This document shows positions 41,198-49,082 of a stretch of 64,000 nt of DNA, piece by piece (within the stretch, counting starts at the first letter, position 1; the number at the start of each line of letters is the position of its first letter). This DNA comes from CAYRGC01 sp964601225 (GTDB lineage: Bacteria; Patescibacteriota; Gracilibacteria; Peribacterales; Peribacteraceae): contig CAZRMM010000007.1 in NCBI GenBank assembly GCA_964601225.1, forward strand, positions 16,736 through 80,735. Direction: 5' to 3'. The notes below the pieces were generated by a model, which was given only the letters and a program-made list of their open reading frames with translations, was not told the origin of the DNA and made no database searches. Both the position numbers and the translations under genes were made by a program.

Positions 41198-41668
41198 ATG
41201 GCATTCGAGTCCTCTCTTGCGGAAGATGCGTTGAACTCCGATACATCGTCTGCGGAACAGGTGTCCGACCCCTCTGTTTCTCCCGACGAAGGGCAGCAAG
41301 TTCTTCGCAGTTCTCTCGAAGATATTCGTCTCGATTTACAGGAACTTGCCGCACATTTTATCGAGGAGCCCGAGAACGGGGACTGGAAGAACGACGGTCG
41401 GAACTATCTCATCGTCCATGAAGCGGGGAAGGGGAACGATTCCCCTCTGGACTCGGCGCGAGTCATGGTCCTCGTCATCAACCGGAAAATTGCCAGCGCA
41501 GAGAGCGAATTCCCTCATTCTGAGGAAATCGCGAAACTGAAAATCGAATTTAGTATGCTCCAAACCCGTATCGAGATGGCTCAAAAGATCACGTGGGGAG
41601 AAGAGCGACTATCGGTCTTCGCCTACGGCGGCGTCTACAACCCGACGCTTGATCGAATGCGTCCATAA
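41198..41668 (+). CDS. Unknown helical protein
   Basis: The 156-aa protein is acidic and mainly helical, with no membrane segment. It has an acidic Ser-rich first 35 residues, a central LEDIRLDLQELAAHFIEE segment and a C-terminal helix ending in ITWGEERLSVFAYGGVYNP. No family is recognised. The ATG is set by the leaderless promoter. It sits between tsaB and secA on the same strand. Confidence 0.65.
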   Translation: MAFESSLAEDALNSDTSSAEQVSDPSVSPDEGQQVLRSSLEDIRLDLQELAAHFIEEPENGDWKNDGRNYLIVHEAGKGNDSPLDSARVMVLVINRKIASAESEFPHSEEIAKLKIEFSMLQTRIEMAQKITWGEERLSVFAYGGVYNPTLDRMRP

Positions 41669-41686
41669 AAACGGGCTTACGTCTGG

Positions 41687-41692
41687 TAGACT
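41687..41692 (+). promoter_or_regulatory. Extended -10 box before secA
   Basis: TGG-TAGACT begins just after the preceding gene; a second candidate TATTCT lies at 41707-41712. Either gives a secA leader of about 12-33 bases. Confidence 0.45.
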
Positions 41693-41731
41693 TGGCGTCG
41701 CAAGCGTATTCTGCCGACTCTCCCTTTTCGC

Positions 41732-44527
41732 ATGTCCACCGTCTTCGACACCCTCAATAAAATTCTCGGCGATCCCAATAAGAAGCAGCTCAAGCGTCTG
41801 TGGCCCGTCGTGGCGCAGGTGCGCGAGGCGCAGAAGGACCCCGCCATCCAGGCTCTCACGCTCGAAACCCTTCCGGCGAAGACCCAGGAGATGCGCGACC
41901 GCATCAAGGCGCGCGTGGATGCGGGGGAATATCACGAGCAGGTTCTCAACGATTTCCTGCCGGAGGCCTTTGCCGTGGGGATCCGCGCCTGCGAGCTCCT
42001 CCAGGGGAAAACCATGATGATCGGCAAACAGGAGTTCACCTGGAACATGGTCCCGTTCGACGTGCAGATCCTCGGCGGTGCCGCGCTCCACCGCGGTTCC
42101 ATCGCCGAAATGCGGACGGGTGAAGGAAAGACGCTCGTCTGTACGCTCCCGGTGTACCTCAACGCCCTTCTCGGGCGGGGCGTGCACGTGGTGACCGTCA
42201 ACGACTACCTCGCGAAGCGCGACGCCACGTGGATGGGCCTCTTTTACACGAGCCTCGGCCTCACCGTGGGCACGATCTTGCACGGCCTTTCCACGAACCA
42301 GCGACGCGAGGCCTACGCCTGCGACGTCACGTACGGCACCAACAGCGAATTCGGCTTCGACTATCTGCGCGACAACATGGCCACGTCCATCCGCCGCCAG
42401 GTGCAACGCGGACTTCACTATGCGATCGTCGACGAAGTCGACTCCATCCTCATTGACGAAGCCCGCACGCCGCTCATCATCTCCGCGCCGGCCGAGGAGA
42501 GCACGGACAAGTACGTCCAATACGCGCAGCTCGTTCGGAATCTGGAGGAGAACACGCACTACAGCGTCGATGAGAAGCAGCGCACGGCCGTCCTTACCGA
42601 GGAGGGCATCAAGAAAATGGAACAAATGCTCGGTATCGACAATATCTATACCGAGAAGGGCTTCGGTGAGGTTCATCACATCGAGCAAGCGCTCAAGGCG
42701 CACGCGATTTTCAAGCGTGACGTCGACTACGTCGTCAAGGAAGGAGAGGTCATCATCGTCGACGAATTCACCGGTCGCCTCATGCCCGGACGCCGCTACA
42801 GCCACGGTCTCCATCAGGCGCTTGAGGCCAAGGAAGCCGTGCCCGTGCAGCGCGAGAGCCGCACGCTCGCCACCATTACCTTCCAGAATTACTTCCGTCT
42901 CTTCTCGAAGCTCGCCGGCATGACGGGTACGGCGAAGACCGAGGAAGAGGAGTTCGAGTCGATTTACAAACTCCGCACGGTCGTTATCCCCACGCACCGG
43001 CCGATGATCCGCGCGGACCGCCCGGATGCCATTTATCGCAACGTGTCCGCCAAGTTTAAGGCGATCGCGAAGATCGCGCAGGAGCGCTACGCCAAGGGGC
43101 AGCCGGTGCTTATCGGCACCACGAGCATCGAGAAGTCGGAAGTGATGAGCATTCTCCTCGACCAGCTTCGCGTGCCGCACCAGGTGCTCAATGCCAAGCA
43201 GCACGAGAAGGAAGCGGAGATCGTCGCGAATGCGGGCCAGAAGGGCCAGATCACGATCGCCACGAACATGGCGGGACGCGGTACCGACATCAAGCTCGGT
43301 GCGGGCGTGCAGGAGCTCGGAGGCCTTCTTATCCTCGGTACCGAACGCCACGAGTCCCGCCGTATCGATAACCAGCTCCGCGGCCGCTCCGGCCGTCAGG
43401 GAGATCCCGGCGAGAGCCAGTTCTTCGTCTCGATGGAGGACGACATCATGCGCCTCTTCGGCGGCGATCGGCTTAAGGGCATGATGGAACGTTGGAACAT
43501 TCCCGAGGATGTTCCCCTCGAGAACCGCATGGTCAGTCGTTCCATCGAGAGCGCACAGAAGAGGGTGGAGGGCCGCAACTTCGACATTCGCCGCCACGTG
43601 CTCCAGTACGACGACGTGATGAACAAGCACCGCGACATCATCTACAAGCGGAGACAGAAGATTCTCGTGAGGATCGTGGAAGCGGAAGGAGGCAATGACG
43701 AATCCGCGATCCGTCATTCGCAATCCGAAATGCAATGGCCGCTTCATGACGACGTTATCGCCGCCATCGACCGCGAAGTCGACGGCATGGTCCGTATTCA
43801 TGCCCAGGGAGAGAATCACGAAGCATGGAGCGTGAAAGACATCACGGAAAATCTGGCAAGTTTTGGAGAGAATTTCGCAAAAGAGTTCACCGAAGAAAAG
43901 ATTCGCAGTTACCCGGATGCCGAATCGATCATCGAGGCGGCGGCGAAGGTCGTGCGTGACGCGTACGAGGCCAAGTGCAAGGCCGCGGACGCGCAGGCCG
44001 TCGCCCGCGCGGAATCCGTGATCACACTTCGTTCCATCGATACGCACTGGATGGACCATATCGACGACATGTCGCACCTCCGGGAGCAAGTCGCATTCTC
44101 CGGTTATGCCCAGCGCGATCCGGTGATCGAGTACCAGGACCAGGGTTTCCGCCGTTTCCAGGCGCTTATCCAGCGCATCGATTCCACGATCATTCGCACG
44201 CTGCTTCAGGCCGATTTCGCGCAGTTCCTTGCGCCGACGGCCCTGATGGAATCCGATCAAGAGGAGGCTGCGCTCCAAACCAACGTCGACCAGATCGAAG
44301 GCCAGCTCTCGGGTTCAGGCCAGACGCCGCTCATTCCCGCAGGTGCGGAAGAAGCGGTGAACGTTCTCGCGGATCCGGTTTCGCCCGAGCTTCGACAGGC
44401 AGGCGTGATTCAGCGTCAGCGCGTCCCCGCCGGTCCGGCAAAGGCCGAAGAGAAGGTGGGCAGGAACGATCCGTGCCCGTGCGGCAGCGGAAAGAAGTAT
44501 AAAAAATGCCACGGAAAGGACGCCTGA
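41732..44527 (+). CDS. secA: Preprotein translocase ATPase SecA
   Basis: The 931-aa protein has all SecA landmarks: Walker A RTGEGKTL near residues 128-135, Walker B DEVDSILIDEARTPLIIS near 232, the motor repeat NMAGRGTDIKLG near 508, and the C-terminal zinc tail CPCGSGKKYKKCHG. It drives Sec-dependent export of the signal-peptide proteins encoded here. A heptamer element at 43691-43737 adds an in-frame SAIRHSQSEM segment near residue 658, in the helical scaffold region. The C-terminal linker before the zinc tail is long and Pro/Ala/Glu-rich. Confidence 0.97.
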   Translation: MSTVFDTLNKILGDPNKKQLKRLWPVVAQVREAQKDPAIQALTLETLPAKTQEMRDRIKARVDAGEYHEQVLNDFLPEAFAVGIRACELLQGKTMMIGKQEFTWNMVPFDVQILGGAALHRGSIAEMRTGEGKTLVCTLPVYLNALLGRGVHVVTVNDYLAKRDATWMGLFYTSLGLTVGTILHGLSTNQRREAYACDVTYGTNSEFGFDYLRDNMATSIRRQVQRGLHYAIVDEVDSILIDEARTPLIISAPAEESTDKYVQYAQLVRNLEENTHYSVDEKQRTAVLTEEGIKKMEQMLGIDNIYTEKGFGEVHHIEQALKAHAIFKRDVDYVVKEGEVIIVDEFTGRLMPGRRYSHGLHQALEAKEAVPVQRESRTLATITFQNYFRLFSKLAGMTGTAKTEEEEFESIYKLRTVVIPTHRPMIRADRPDAIYRNVSAKFKAIAKIAQERYAKGQPVLIGTTSIEKSEVMSILLDQLRVPHQVLNAKQHEKEAEIVANAGQKGQITIATNMAGRGTDIKLGAGVQELGGLLILGTERHESRRIDNQLRGRSGRQGDPGESQFFVSMEDDIMRLFGGDRLKGMMERWNIPEDVPLENRMVSRSIESAQKRVEGRNFDIRRHVLQYDDVMNKHRDIIYKRRQKILVRIVEAEGGNDESAIRHSQSEMQWPLHDDVIAAIDREVDGMVRIHAQGENHEAWSVKDITENLASFGENFAKEFTEEKIRSYPDAESIIEAAAKVVRDAYEAKCKAADAQAVARAESVITLRSIDTHWMDHIDDMSHLREQVAFSGYAQRDPVIEYQDQGFRRFQALIQRIDSTIIRTLLQADFAQFLAPTALMESDQEEAALQTNVDQIEGQLSGSGQTPLIPAGAEEAVNVLADPVSPELRQAGVIQRQRVPAGPAKAEEKVGRNDPCPCGSGKKYKKCHGKDA
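43691..43737. repeat. In-frame heptamer element inside secA
   Basis: GCAATGA, CGAATCC, GCGATCC, GTCATTC, GCAATCC, GAAATGC follow in exact 7-base register. It encodes NDESAIRHSQSEMQ, akin to the peptides in purH, tsaB and the four-helix-bundle gene. Confidence 0.75.
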
Positions 44528-44620
44528 GGAAGGCAGTACGGCAGAAAGGCAGCAGGGGCAACAGGTCTGGTAGATACAGACCTTTTGCCTTTCTGCCCTG
44601 CTGCCCTCCTGCCTTCTCCG
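44526..44620. repeat. Long palindrome of 8-base GGCAG units after secA
   Basis: The left arm (GAGGAAGG, CAGTACGG, CAGAAAGG, CAGCAGGG) mirrors the right arm (TTTCTGCC, CTGCTGCC, CTCCTGCC) around an inner CAGGTCTG/CAGACCT stem. It is the most complete member of this family and could terminate secA. Confidence 0.75.
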
Positions 44621-44653
44621 TGGTAGCGTGAACGAGGAACGCATCGTCCGACC

Positions 44654-45616
44654 ATGCCCATTCCTTTTCCCCTCATCGGCCACGAGGAGCCGCACCAGGC
44701 GCTCCTGCGCGATCTTGAGACGGGAAATATCGCGCATGCCTATCTTTTTGCGGGGCCGGCACGCGTGGGCAAGATGACTGCCGCCAAGTGGTTCGCTTCC
44801 CAGCTCCTTGCGCGGGGGAGTGAAGATGATCCGTCGGCGGTCGGCGATCGAGTCAATCACCTCCTGCATCCCGATCTTCTCGTGCTTGACCAGCTTTGGA
44901 TGGAGGATGTCTGTGAAGATCCCGATGTGATTGCGAAGAGCACGAACGTTTCGCAGGAGCACCGGCGGAAAGCGAAAGCGAAGACGGATACCATCAGCAT
45001 TGATGATGTGCGTGCGATCCACGATCGTCTCATCGAAACGGGCTTCGGCACGTATCGTTGCTGCATCATCCGGTCGATGGAACGCATGCAAGACGAAGCG
45101 GTAAATGCGCTCCTCAAAATTCTCGAAGAGCCGCCGCCGGGCGTAGTGTTCATTCTGACGACACAGGTCCAAAATGCACTCCTTCCCACGCTTGTCTCCC
45201 GTTCCCGCGTGGTCGCGTTCACGCGCCTTTCCCGCAAGGATCTGGCTCCGCTCGTGAAAGGACTCGACGACGAAGAAGCGGCGTTTCTTCTTCGTCTTTC
45301 GCAGGGTGCCCCGGGAGTCGTACAGCGCCTGCGTCACGATCCCGATCAATTGCGCATCGAGCAGGGCGCATATGCCGCCGCCCGCTCCTTTTGGAGCAGT
45401 ACGTCGCTTGCGGAGCGCCTGCGTCTCCTGACACCGCTCAACAAGCGCGATGCGGATGCCGAACGATTGTTGCTCCATCTTTCTCTGGCCGTGCGCGACC
45501 TGCTTCCGGATGCCGCTCAGTCTCTGCCGGCTCTCTCGAATCTCCTCGACGGTTGGCAGACCAATACATCCGGGCAGCTCCTTGCGCAGCGTTTTGTCCT
45601 GGAGCTCACCGTGTAG
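44654..45616 (+). CDS. holB: DNA polymerase III delta' subunit-like AAA protein
   Basis: The 320-aa protein starts PLIGHEEPHQALLRDLETGNIAHAYLF, with a degenerate P-loop GPARVGKMTAA near 34-44. It continues through TISIDDVRAIHDRL and RMQDEAVNALLKILEEPPPGVVFILTT (about 139-165), the SRC-like sensor region of clamp-loader subunits. The LVSRSRVVAF text marks delta'. It would be part of the clamp loader for replication. An extended -10 TGG-TAGCGT (44631-44639) precedes it. Confidence 0.9.
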   Translation: MPIPFPLIGHEEPHQALLRDLETGNIAHAYLFAGPARVGKMTAAKWFASQLLARGSEDDPSAVGDRVNHLLHPDLLVLDQLWMEDVCEDPDVIAKSTNVSQEHRRKAKAKTDTISIDDVRAIHDRLIETGFGTYRCCIIRSMERMQDEAVNALLKILEEPPPGVVFILTTQVQNALLPTLVSRSRVVAFTRLSRKDLAPLVKGLDDEEAAFLLRLSQGAPGVVQRLRHDPDQLRIEQGAYAAARSFWSSTSLAERLRLLTPLNKRDADAERLLLHLSLAVRDLLPDAAQSLPALSNLLDGWQTNTSGQLLAQRFVLELTV

Positions 45617-45755
45617 CACGCTCTTTGGCCGCTTCGGCAAGACCAAGGAATTTATGGCTTTATTATGCTGAAAAACAGGTTTTTTCTTGTCAGTAAACGC
45701 CTTTTATTCCCTTGCGGCAATTGGGTCGGACTGGTAGCGTTCCGGCCTGCAAATC

Positions 45756-46520
45756 ATGCTCTACGTCGTAGTTTTGACCCTGTCGGTCGTTGGGATTTTT
45801 CTGCTCTTCGGAGCCAGGGCTCTCCTGCGCAATCGTGCCGTCCGTCGTTTCGTACGGAGTGTGAAGCAACGTTTCCAGTTTGCCGAACAGCGCGGAGCGG
45901 TCTTGATCGATGAGACGCCGGTGCATCGGCCCATGAAGAGTCCACGCACCTCTGCCATCGAATTGCAGCAAATGCACTCGCTGATTCGTCTTGCCGAAAA
46001 GGCCCTTGCGCAGGAAAAAATTGAAGAGGCGGAACGCCTTTTCATTCAGGCGCTGACGGTTCATCCGCAGGCATACGATGTCCAGGCGATGCTCGCTCGA
46101 CTCTATCTTACGACCAATCGCGAAAATAAGGCCGAAGCCATGTACCGTGAATTGCTCCAGCATCGCGATGATGTGTCGTACTGGAGCAATCTCGGTCTCG
46201 CGTATTATCGCCAGGCCAAGTACGTGGAGGCCTGCCAGGCGTATCAAGAAGCCCTCAACCGCGAGCCGCAGGAGCCCGAACGTTCCGCCGCCTTGGGGCG
46301 CGCATGCATCGCCGCACAGCGTTTCCAGGAAGCCGCACCGCTTCTCGAGAAAGCAACCATGCGCCTCTCGCGCGATACTGAGCTCCTCCATCTCCTCGCG
46401 GAGTGCTACCTCCAGCTCGGCGACACGCCCAAGGCCGAGGACGCCTACCGCCGCATCAACAAGCTGACGCCGTACGACGAAGAAGTGAAGCAGAAGCTGA
46501 TGAGCTTGGCGCAGGTCTAA
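45756..46520 (+). CDS. Membrane-anchored TPR protein
   Basis: The 254-aa protein has an N-terminal membrane helix (MLYVVVLTLSVVGIFLLFGA, 1-20), a basic linker, and about four tetratricopeptide repeats from residue 75 to 245. Examples are AEKALAQEKIEEAERLFIQAL and NLGLAYYRQAKYVEACQAYQ. TPR scaffolds of this kind organise envelope complexes such as pilus or cell-wall machinery; the partner is unknown. It is followed by a heptamer palindrome that may end the transcript. Confidence 0.88.
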   Translation: MLYVVVLTLSVVGIFLLFGARALLRNRAVRRFVRSVKQRFQFAEQRGAVLIDETPVHRPMKSPRTSAIELQQMHSLIRLAEKALAQEKIEEAERLFIQALTVHPQAYDVQAMLARLYLTTNRENKAEAMYRELLQHRDDVSYWSNLGLAYYRQAKYVEACQAYQEALNREPQEPERSAALGRACIAAQRFQEAAPLLEKATMRLSRDTELLHLLAECYLQLGDTPKAEDAYRRINKLTPYDEEVKQKLMSLAQV

Positions 46521-46550
46521 GCCGGGAGTCCGCTCTTGGTGAGACGGACA

Positions 46551-46646
46551 AGTTTTTAGTTGGTAGTTTGTAGTTTTTAGTATGGCAGTACTCAAAGATT
46601 TCAAAGACTTCCGCACTAAAAACTACAAACTAAAAACTACCAACTC
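46551..46646. repeat. Palindrome of AGTTTTT heptamers
   Basis: The left arm is AGTTTTT, AGTTGGT, AGTTTGT, AGTTTTT and the right arm ACTAAAA, ACTACAA, ACTAAAA, ACTACCA, separated by about 24 bases. It sits between the convergent TPR and ferredoxin genes. Confidence 0.75.
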
Positions 46647-46654
46647 GTACGCAA

Positions 46655-46939
46655 TCAGTATTCCGTCACTTCCACTGTCACGTCTCCATTGACCACGCTC
46701 TGGCAGCTCAATCGGTCCGGATCTTCCGTCACGCCCATGTTCTCCTCACGGTCGTTGCGCGGGCTCAGGTTCTGCATGCCTTCCTTCACCTTGCACAGGC
46801 ACGTCGTGCAGAAGCCGTTGCCGCCGCAGGCGTGTTCCACGGGGATATCGTGATCGAGCGCGATCTGGAGCAATGACTTTCCCGCTTCGGTCTCGATGAC
46901 CTTCGCTTGGCCGTTGAGGATATAGGTGACCTTGGGCAT
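46655..46939 (-). CDS. fdx: 2Fe-2S ferredoxin
   Basis: The 94-aa protein has the plant/adrenodoxin-type cluster ligands Cys38, Cys44, Cys47 (CGGNGFCTTC) and Cys79 (RLSCQ). The C-X5-C-X2-C spacing is typical of ISC/adrenodoxin-type ferredoxins. It is a small soluble electron carrier. Its position two genes from sufC suggests a role in Fe-S assembly or use. The TACTCT/TATTCT hexamers before the ATG come from an 8-base repeat element that may serve as its promoter. Confidence 0.93.
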   Translation of the reverse strand: MPKVTYILNGQAKVIETEAGKSLLQIALDHDIPVEHACGGNGFCTTCLCKVKEGMQNLSPRNDREENMGVTEDPDRLSCQSVVNGDVTVEVTEY

Positions 46940-46942
46940 TTT

Positions 46943-46978
46943 TAGAGTACTAGAATACTAGAGTAATAGAGTATTAGG
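46943..46978. repeat. TAGAGTAC octamer repeat before ferredoxin
   Basis: TAGAGTAC, TAGAATAC, TAGAGTAA, TAGAGTAT lie in 8-base register 4 bases before the fdx start. On the minus strand each unit reads as a -10-like hexamer. Confidence 0.65.
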
Positions 46979-46998
46979 AAAGGGCTAAGGGAAGCCAT

Positions 46999-47250
46999 CT
47001 ATCCTCCATTACCGCCATCACCTTCGCTCGAGGATGTCATCGATACCGCGAACACCAAAGGATGCTCTTCCATGAATTTTATCGTTTCCTGCACGACCTT
47101 CCAGATGTCGTCGTTCACCGTCATCGCCACTTCCACTTTGTCCTTTACCGAAGGAAAGTGAGGGTTCGTCGGACCGTCCGCGTAGACGGCCACGTCTTCG
47201 GGGGTGACATCCGTGTTGGGCCAGGCTTCAGCAGAAGTAGGTTCGTTCAT
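46999..47250 (-). CDS. Unknown small acidic protein
   Basis: The 83-aa soluble protein has a central DDIWKVVQETIKFMEEHPLVFAV segment and a flexible SSSEGDGGNGG tail. No family is recognised. TATACT (47265-47260) ends 9 bases before ATG 47250, which fixes the start against a longer in-frame extension. It is divergent from sufC and upstream of fdx on the same strand, so a link to Fe-S metabolism is possible but unproven. Confidence 0.65.
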   Translation of the reverse strand: MNEPTSAEAWPNTDVTPEDVAVYADGPTNPHFPSVKDKVEVAMTVNDDIWKVVQETIKFMEEHPLVFAVSMTSSSEGDGGNGG

Positions 47251-47336
47251 AGCAAAGAAAGTATACGCTTTTCTCGTCAAATAGGGACTTTTTCTCCGTA
47301 TTCGCATCAGTGTTTTTCCGGTATCCTCTTGAGGAA

Positions 47337-48125
47337 ATGGCAGCTTCTCGTTCTGTCCTCCTCTCCATCAAGGACCTCCGCATCGCCGTGGAAGGCACCG
47401 AGGTCGTGCGCGGCGTCAGCCTCGAGGTTCCGGCCGGCGAGGTGCACGCCATCATGGGTCCGAACGGTTCCGGGAAGTCCACGCTCGTCTCGACGCTCAT
47501 GGGTCATCCGAAGTACGAGGTGCTCGGTGGATCCGCGACGTTCCTCGGCGAGGACCTCCTCGCCCTCACGCCGGACAAGCGTGCGCTGCTCGGGCTGTTC
47601 CTCGCGTTCCAGTACCCGAAGGAGATCGCTGGGGTCTCGCTCCGGAGCTTCCTCTTCGCCGCGTACCGCGCGCAGATGGCCGCACGCGATCCCGAGCGCA
47701 AGACCGCGTCGCCGATCAAGTTCAAGAAATTACTGGAGGAGAAGATGCAGTCGCTCCACATGGATCCCGCGTTCTCCGAGCGCTCACTCAACCAGGGGTT
47801 CTCGGGAGGGGAGAAGAAGAAGGCGGAAGTGCTCCAGCTGGCCGTGCTCGAACCCAAGCTGGCGCTGCTCGATGAAACCGATTCCGGTCTCGATATCGAT
47901 GCGCTCAAAGTCGTCGCTGAAGGCGTGAATGGCATGAGAACCATCGACGGCAAGAAGACGGACTTCTCGGCTCTCGTCGTCACTCACTACGCGCGTCTCC
48001 TCGACCACCTCACGCCGGATCGCGTTCACGTCATGGTTGCGGGGCAGATCCGCGAGAGCGGCGGACCGGAACTCGCGCGGCAATTGGAGAAGGAGGGGTA
48101 TCGGAAGTACGGTGTTCGAGAATAG
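47337..48125 (+). CDS. sufC: Fe-S assembly ATPase SufC
   Basis: The 262-aa ABC-type ATPase has Walker A GPNGSGKST at 41-49, the SufC signature FSGGEKKKAEVLQLAVLEPKL split around residues 160-178, and Walker B LLDETDSGLDIDAL. SufC energises the SufBCD scaffold that builds Fe-S clusters. TATCCT (47322-47327) ends 9 bases before the ATG. Unlike most genomes, sufB and sufD are not adjacent but lie 8 and 11 kb away on the same strand. Confidence 0.96.
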   Translation: MAASRSVLLSIKDLRIAVEGTEVVRGVSLEVPAGEVHAIMGPNGSGKSTLVSTLMGHPKYEVLGGSATFLGEDLLALTPDKRALLGLFLAFQYPKEIAGVSLRSFLFAAYRAQMAARDPERKTASPIKFKKLLEEKMQSLHMDPAFSERSLNQGFSGGEKKKAEVLQLAVLEPKLALLDETDSGLDIDALKVVAEGVNGMRTIDGKKTDFSALVVTHYARLLDHLTPDRVHVMVAGQIRESGGPELARQLEKEGYRKYGVRE

Positions 48126-48193
48126 TATCGAGTATTACGTATAAAGTATTCAGGGTATCGCTTCATACCTCATACTTCATACATAATACTCTT
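48124..48193. repeat. Palindrome of AGTATT/CATAC heptamers after sufC
   Basis: AGTATCG, AGTATTA, CGTATAA, AGTATTC on the left and TTCATAC, CTCATAC, TTCATAC, ATAATAC on the right share one 7-base unit in opposite orientation. It is related to the element at 9716-9794. Confidence 0.7.
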
Positions 48194-48259
48194 GTTGCAC
48201 GTTACCTTTTCTCCCTCCGATCGTAGTATCAACTGTCATCCCTCTTCCCCTTCTCTCTC

Positions 48260-49024
48260 ATGGAAAAATCTCCCATCGAACGCGCAGCACTCCTGCTCTC
48301 CGGAGGCATGCTGGCAGCCGTCCTTATCGGCGGAGCATTCTTCTTGCGCGGTAAGCATCTGGAAGTCAGCCGATCGGCTGATCCGAACCTTGCCACGATT
48401 ACCGTTTCCGGAGACGGAAAAGTTTCCGGTGCGCCGGACATCGCTCTGTTGAGCCTCGGCGTTCAGACCGGTCGTCAGCGCACCTCCAAGGAAGCGAACG
48501 ATCTCCTCGCCAAGAACATGAACGCGGTCATCGACGCGCTCAAGAAGGCGGGTGTCGCCGAGAAGGACATTGCGACCCAATACGTTTCCCTCGAGCCCGT
48601 TTACAATTACGCCGCGGGTACCCAGCAGATCACCGGATACCAGGCCAGTCAGAGTTTGCAGGTAAAGGTTCGCGATCTCGACAAAGCCAGCGACGTTCTC
48701 GCTGCTGCGACCAATGCGGGCGCCAATCAGGCCGGCGGCGTGCAGTTCGTGATCGATAAGCCAGACGAGCTCCGCGCCCAGGCGCGTACCGAGGCAATCG
48801 CGAAGGCCAAGGCGAAGGCGGAAAAGCTTGCCGGTGCACTGGGAATGCGTCTCGGCAGAATTCGTGGTTTCAGCGAAGACGGGAACGGCGGCACCCCGCC
48901 GATGCCCTACGCGGCCCGCGGCATGGGCGGCGGCGTCGCCATGGACGCAGCGCAGGCGATCCCGCTTCCGAGCGGCGAACAAGACGTAATGGTGAATGTC
49001 AGCATTGTTTACGAGCTTCTCTGA
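48260..49024 (+). CDS. SIMPL-domain (DUF541) protein, membrane-anchored
   Basis: The 254-aa protein has an N-terminal signal-anchor (LLLSGGMLAAVLIGGAFFL, about 11-30) and then a full SIMPL domain. This begins ATITVSGDGKVSGAPDIALLSLGVQ and includes ARTEAIAKAKAKAEKLAGALG near 175 and a Gly/Met-rich loop before the final VNVSIVYEL strand. Family members form oligomeric envelope proteins of unclear role, sometimes linked to oxidative stress. The leader is pyrimidine-rich with no Shine-Dalgarno. A bidirectional terminator follows. Confidence 0.9.
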   Translation: MEKSPIERAALLLSGGMLAAVLIGGAFFLRGKHLEVSRSADPNLATITVSGDGKVSGAPDIALLSLGVQTGRQRTSKEANDLLAKNMNAVIDALKKAGVAEKDIATQYVSLEPVYNYAAGTQQITGYQASQSLQVKVRDLDKASDVLAAATNAGANQAGGVQFVIDKPDELRAQARTEAIAKAKAKAEKLAGALGMRLGRIRGFSEDGNGGTPPMPYAARGMGGGVAMDAAQAIPLPSGEQDVMVNVSIVYELL

Positions 49025-49031
49025 AGCTCGC

Positions 49032-49072
49032 AAAAAAGAGCGCCGCGTCTCAGGCGTCGGCGCTCTTTTTTT
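49032..49072. terminator. Bidirectional terminator between convergent genes
   Basis: AAAAAAGAGCGCCG pairs with CGGCGCTCTTTTTT around a 12-base loop. It serves both the SIMPL gene and the APC permease gene. Confidence 0.92.
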
Positions 49073-49082
49073 AGAACACGTC

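Noticed and set aside
41609..44278. 889-codon minus-strand frame opposite secA
   Set aside because: It is the antisense shadow of a complete secA; the product is Arg/His/Leu-rich low-complexity text without recognisable domains.
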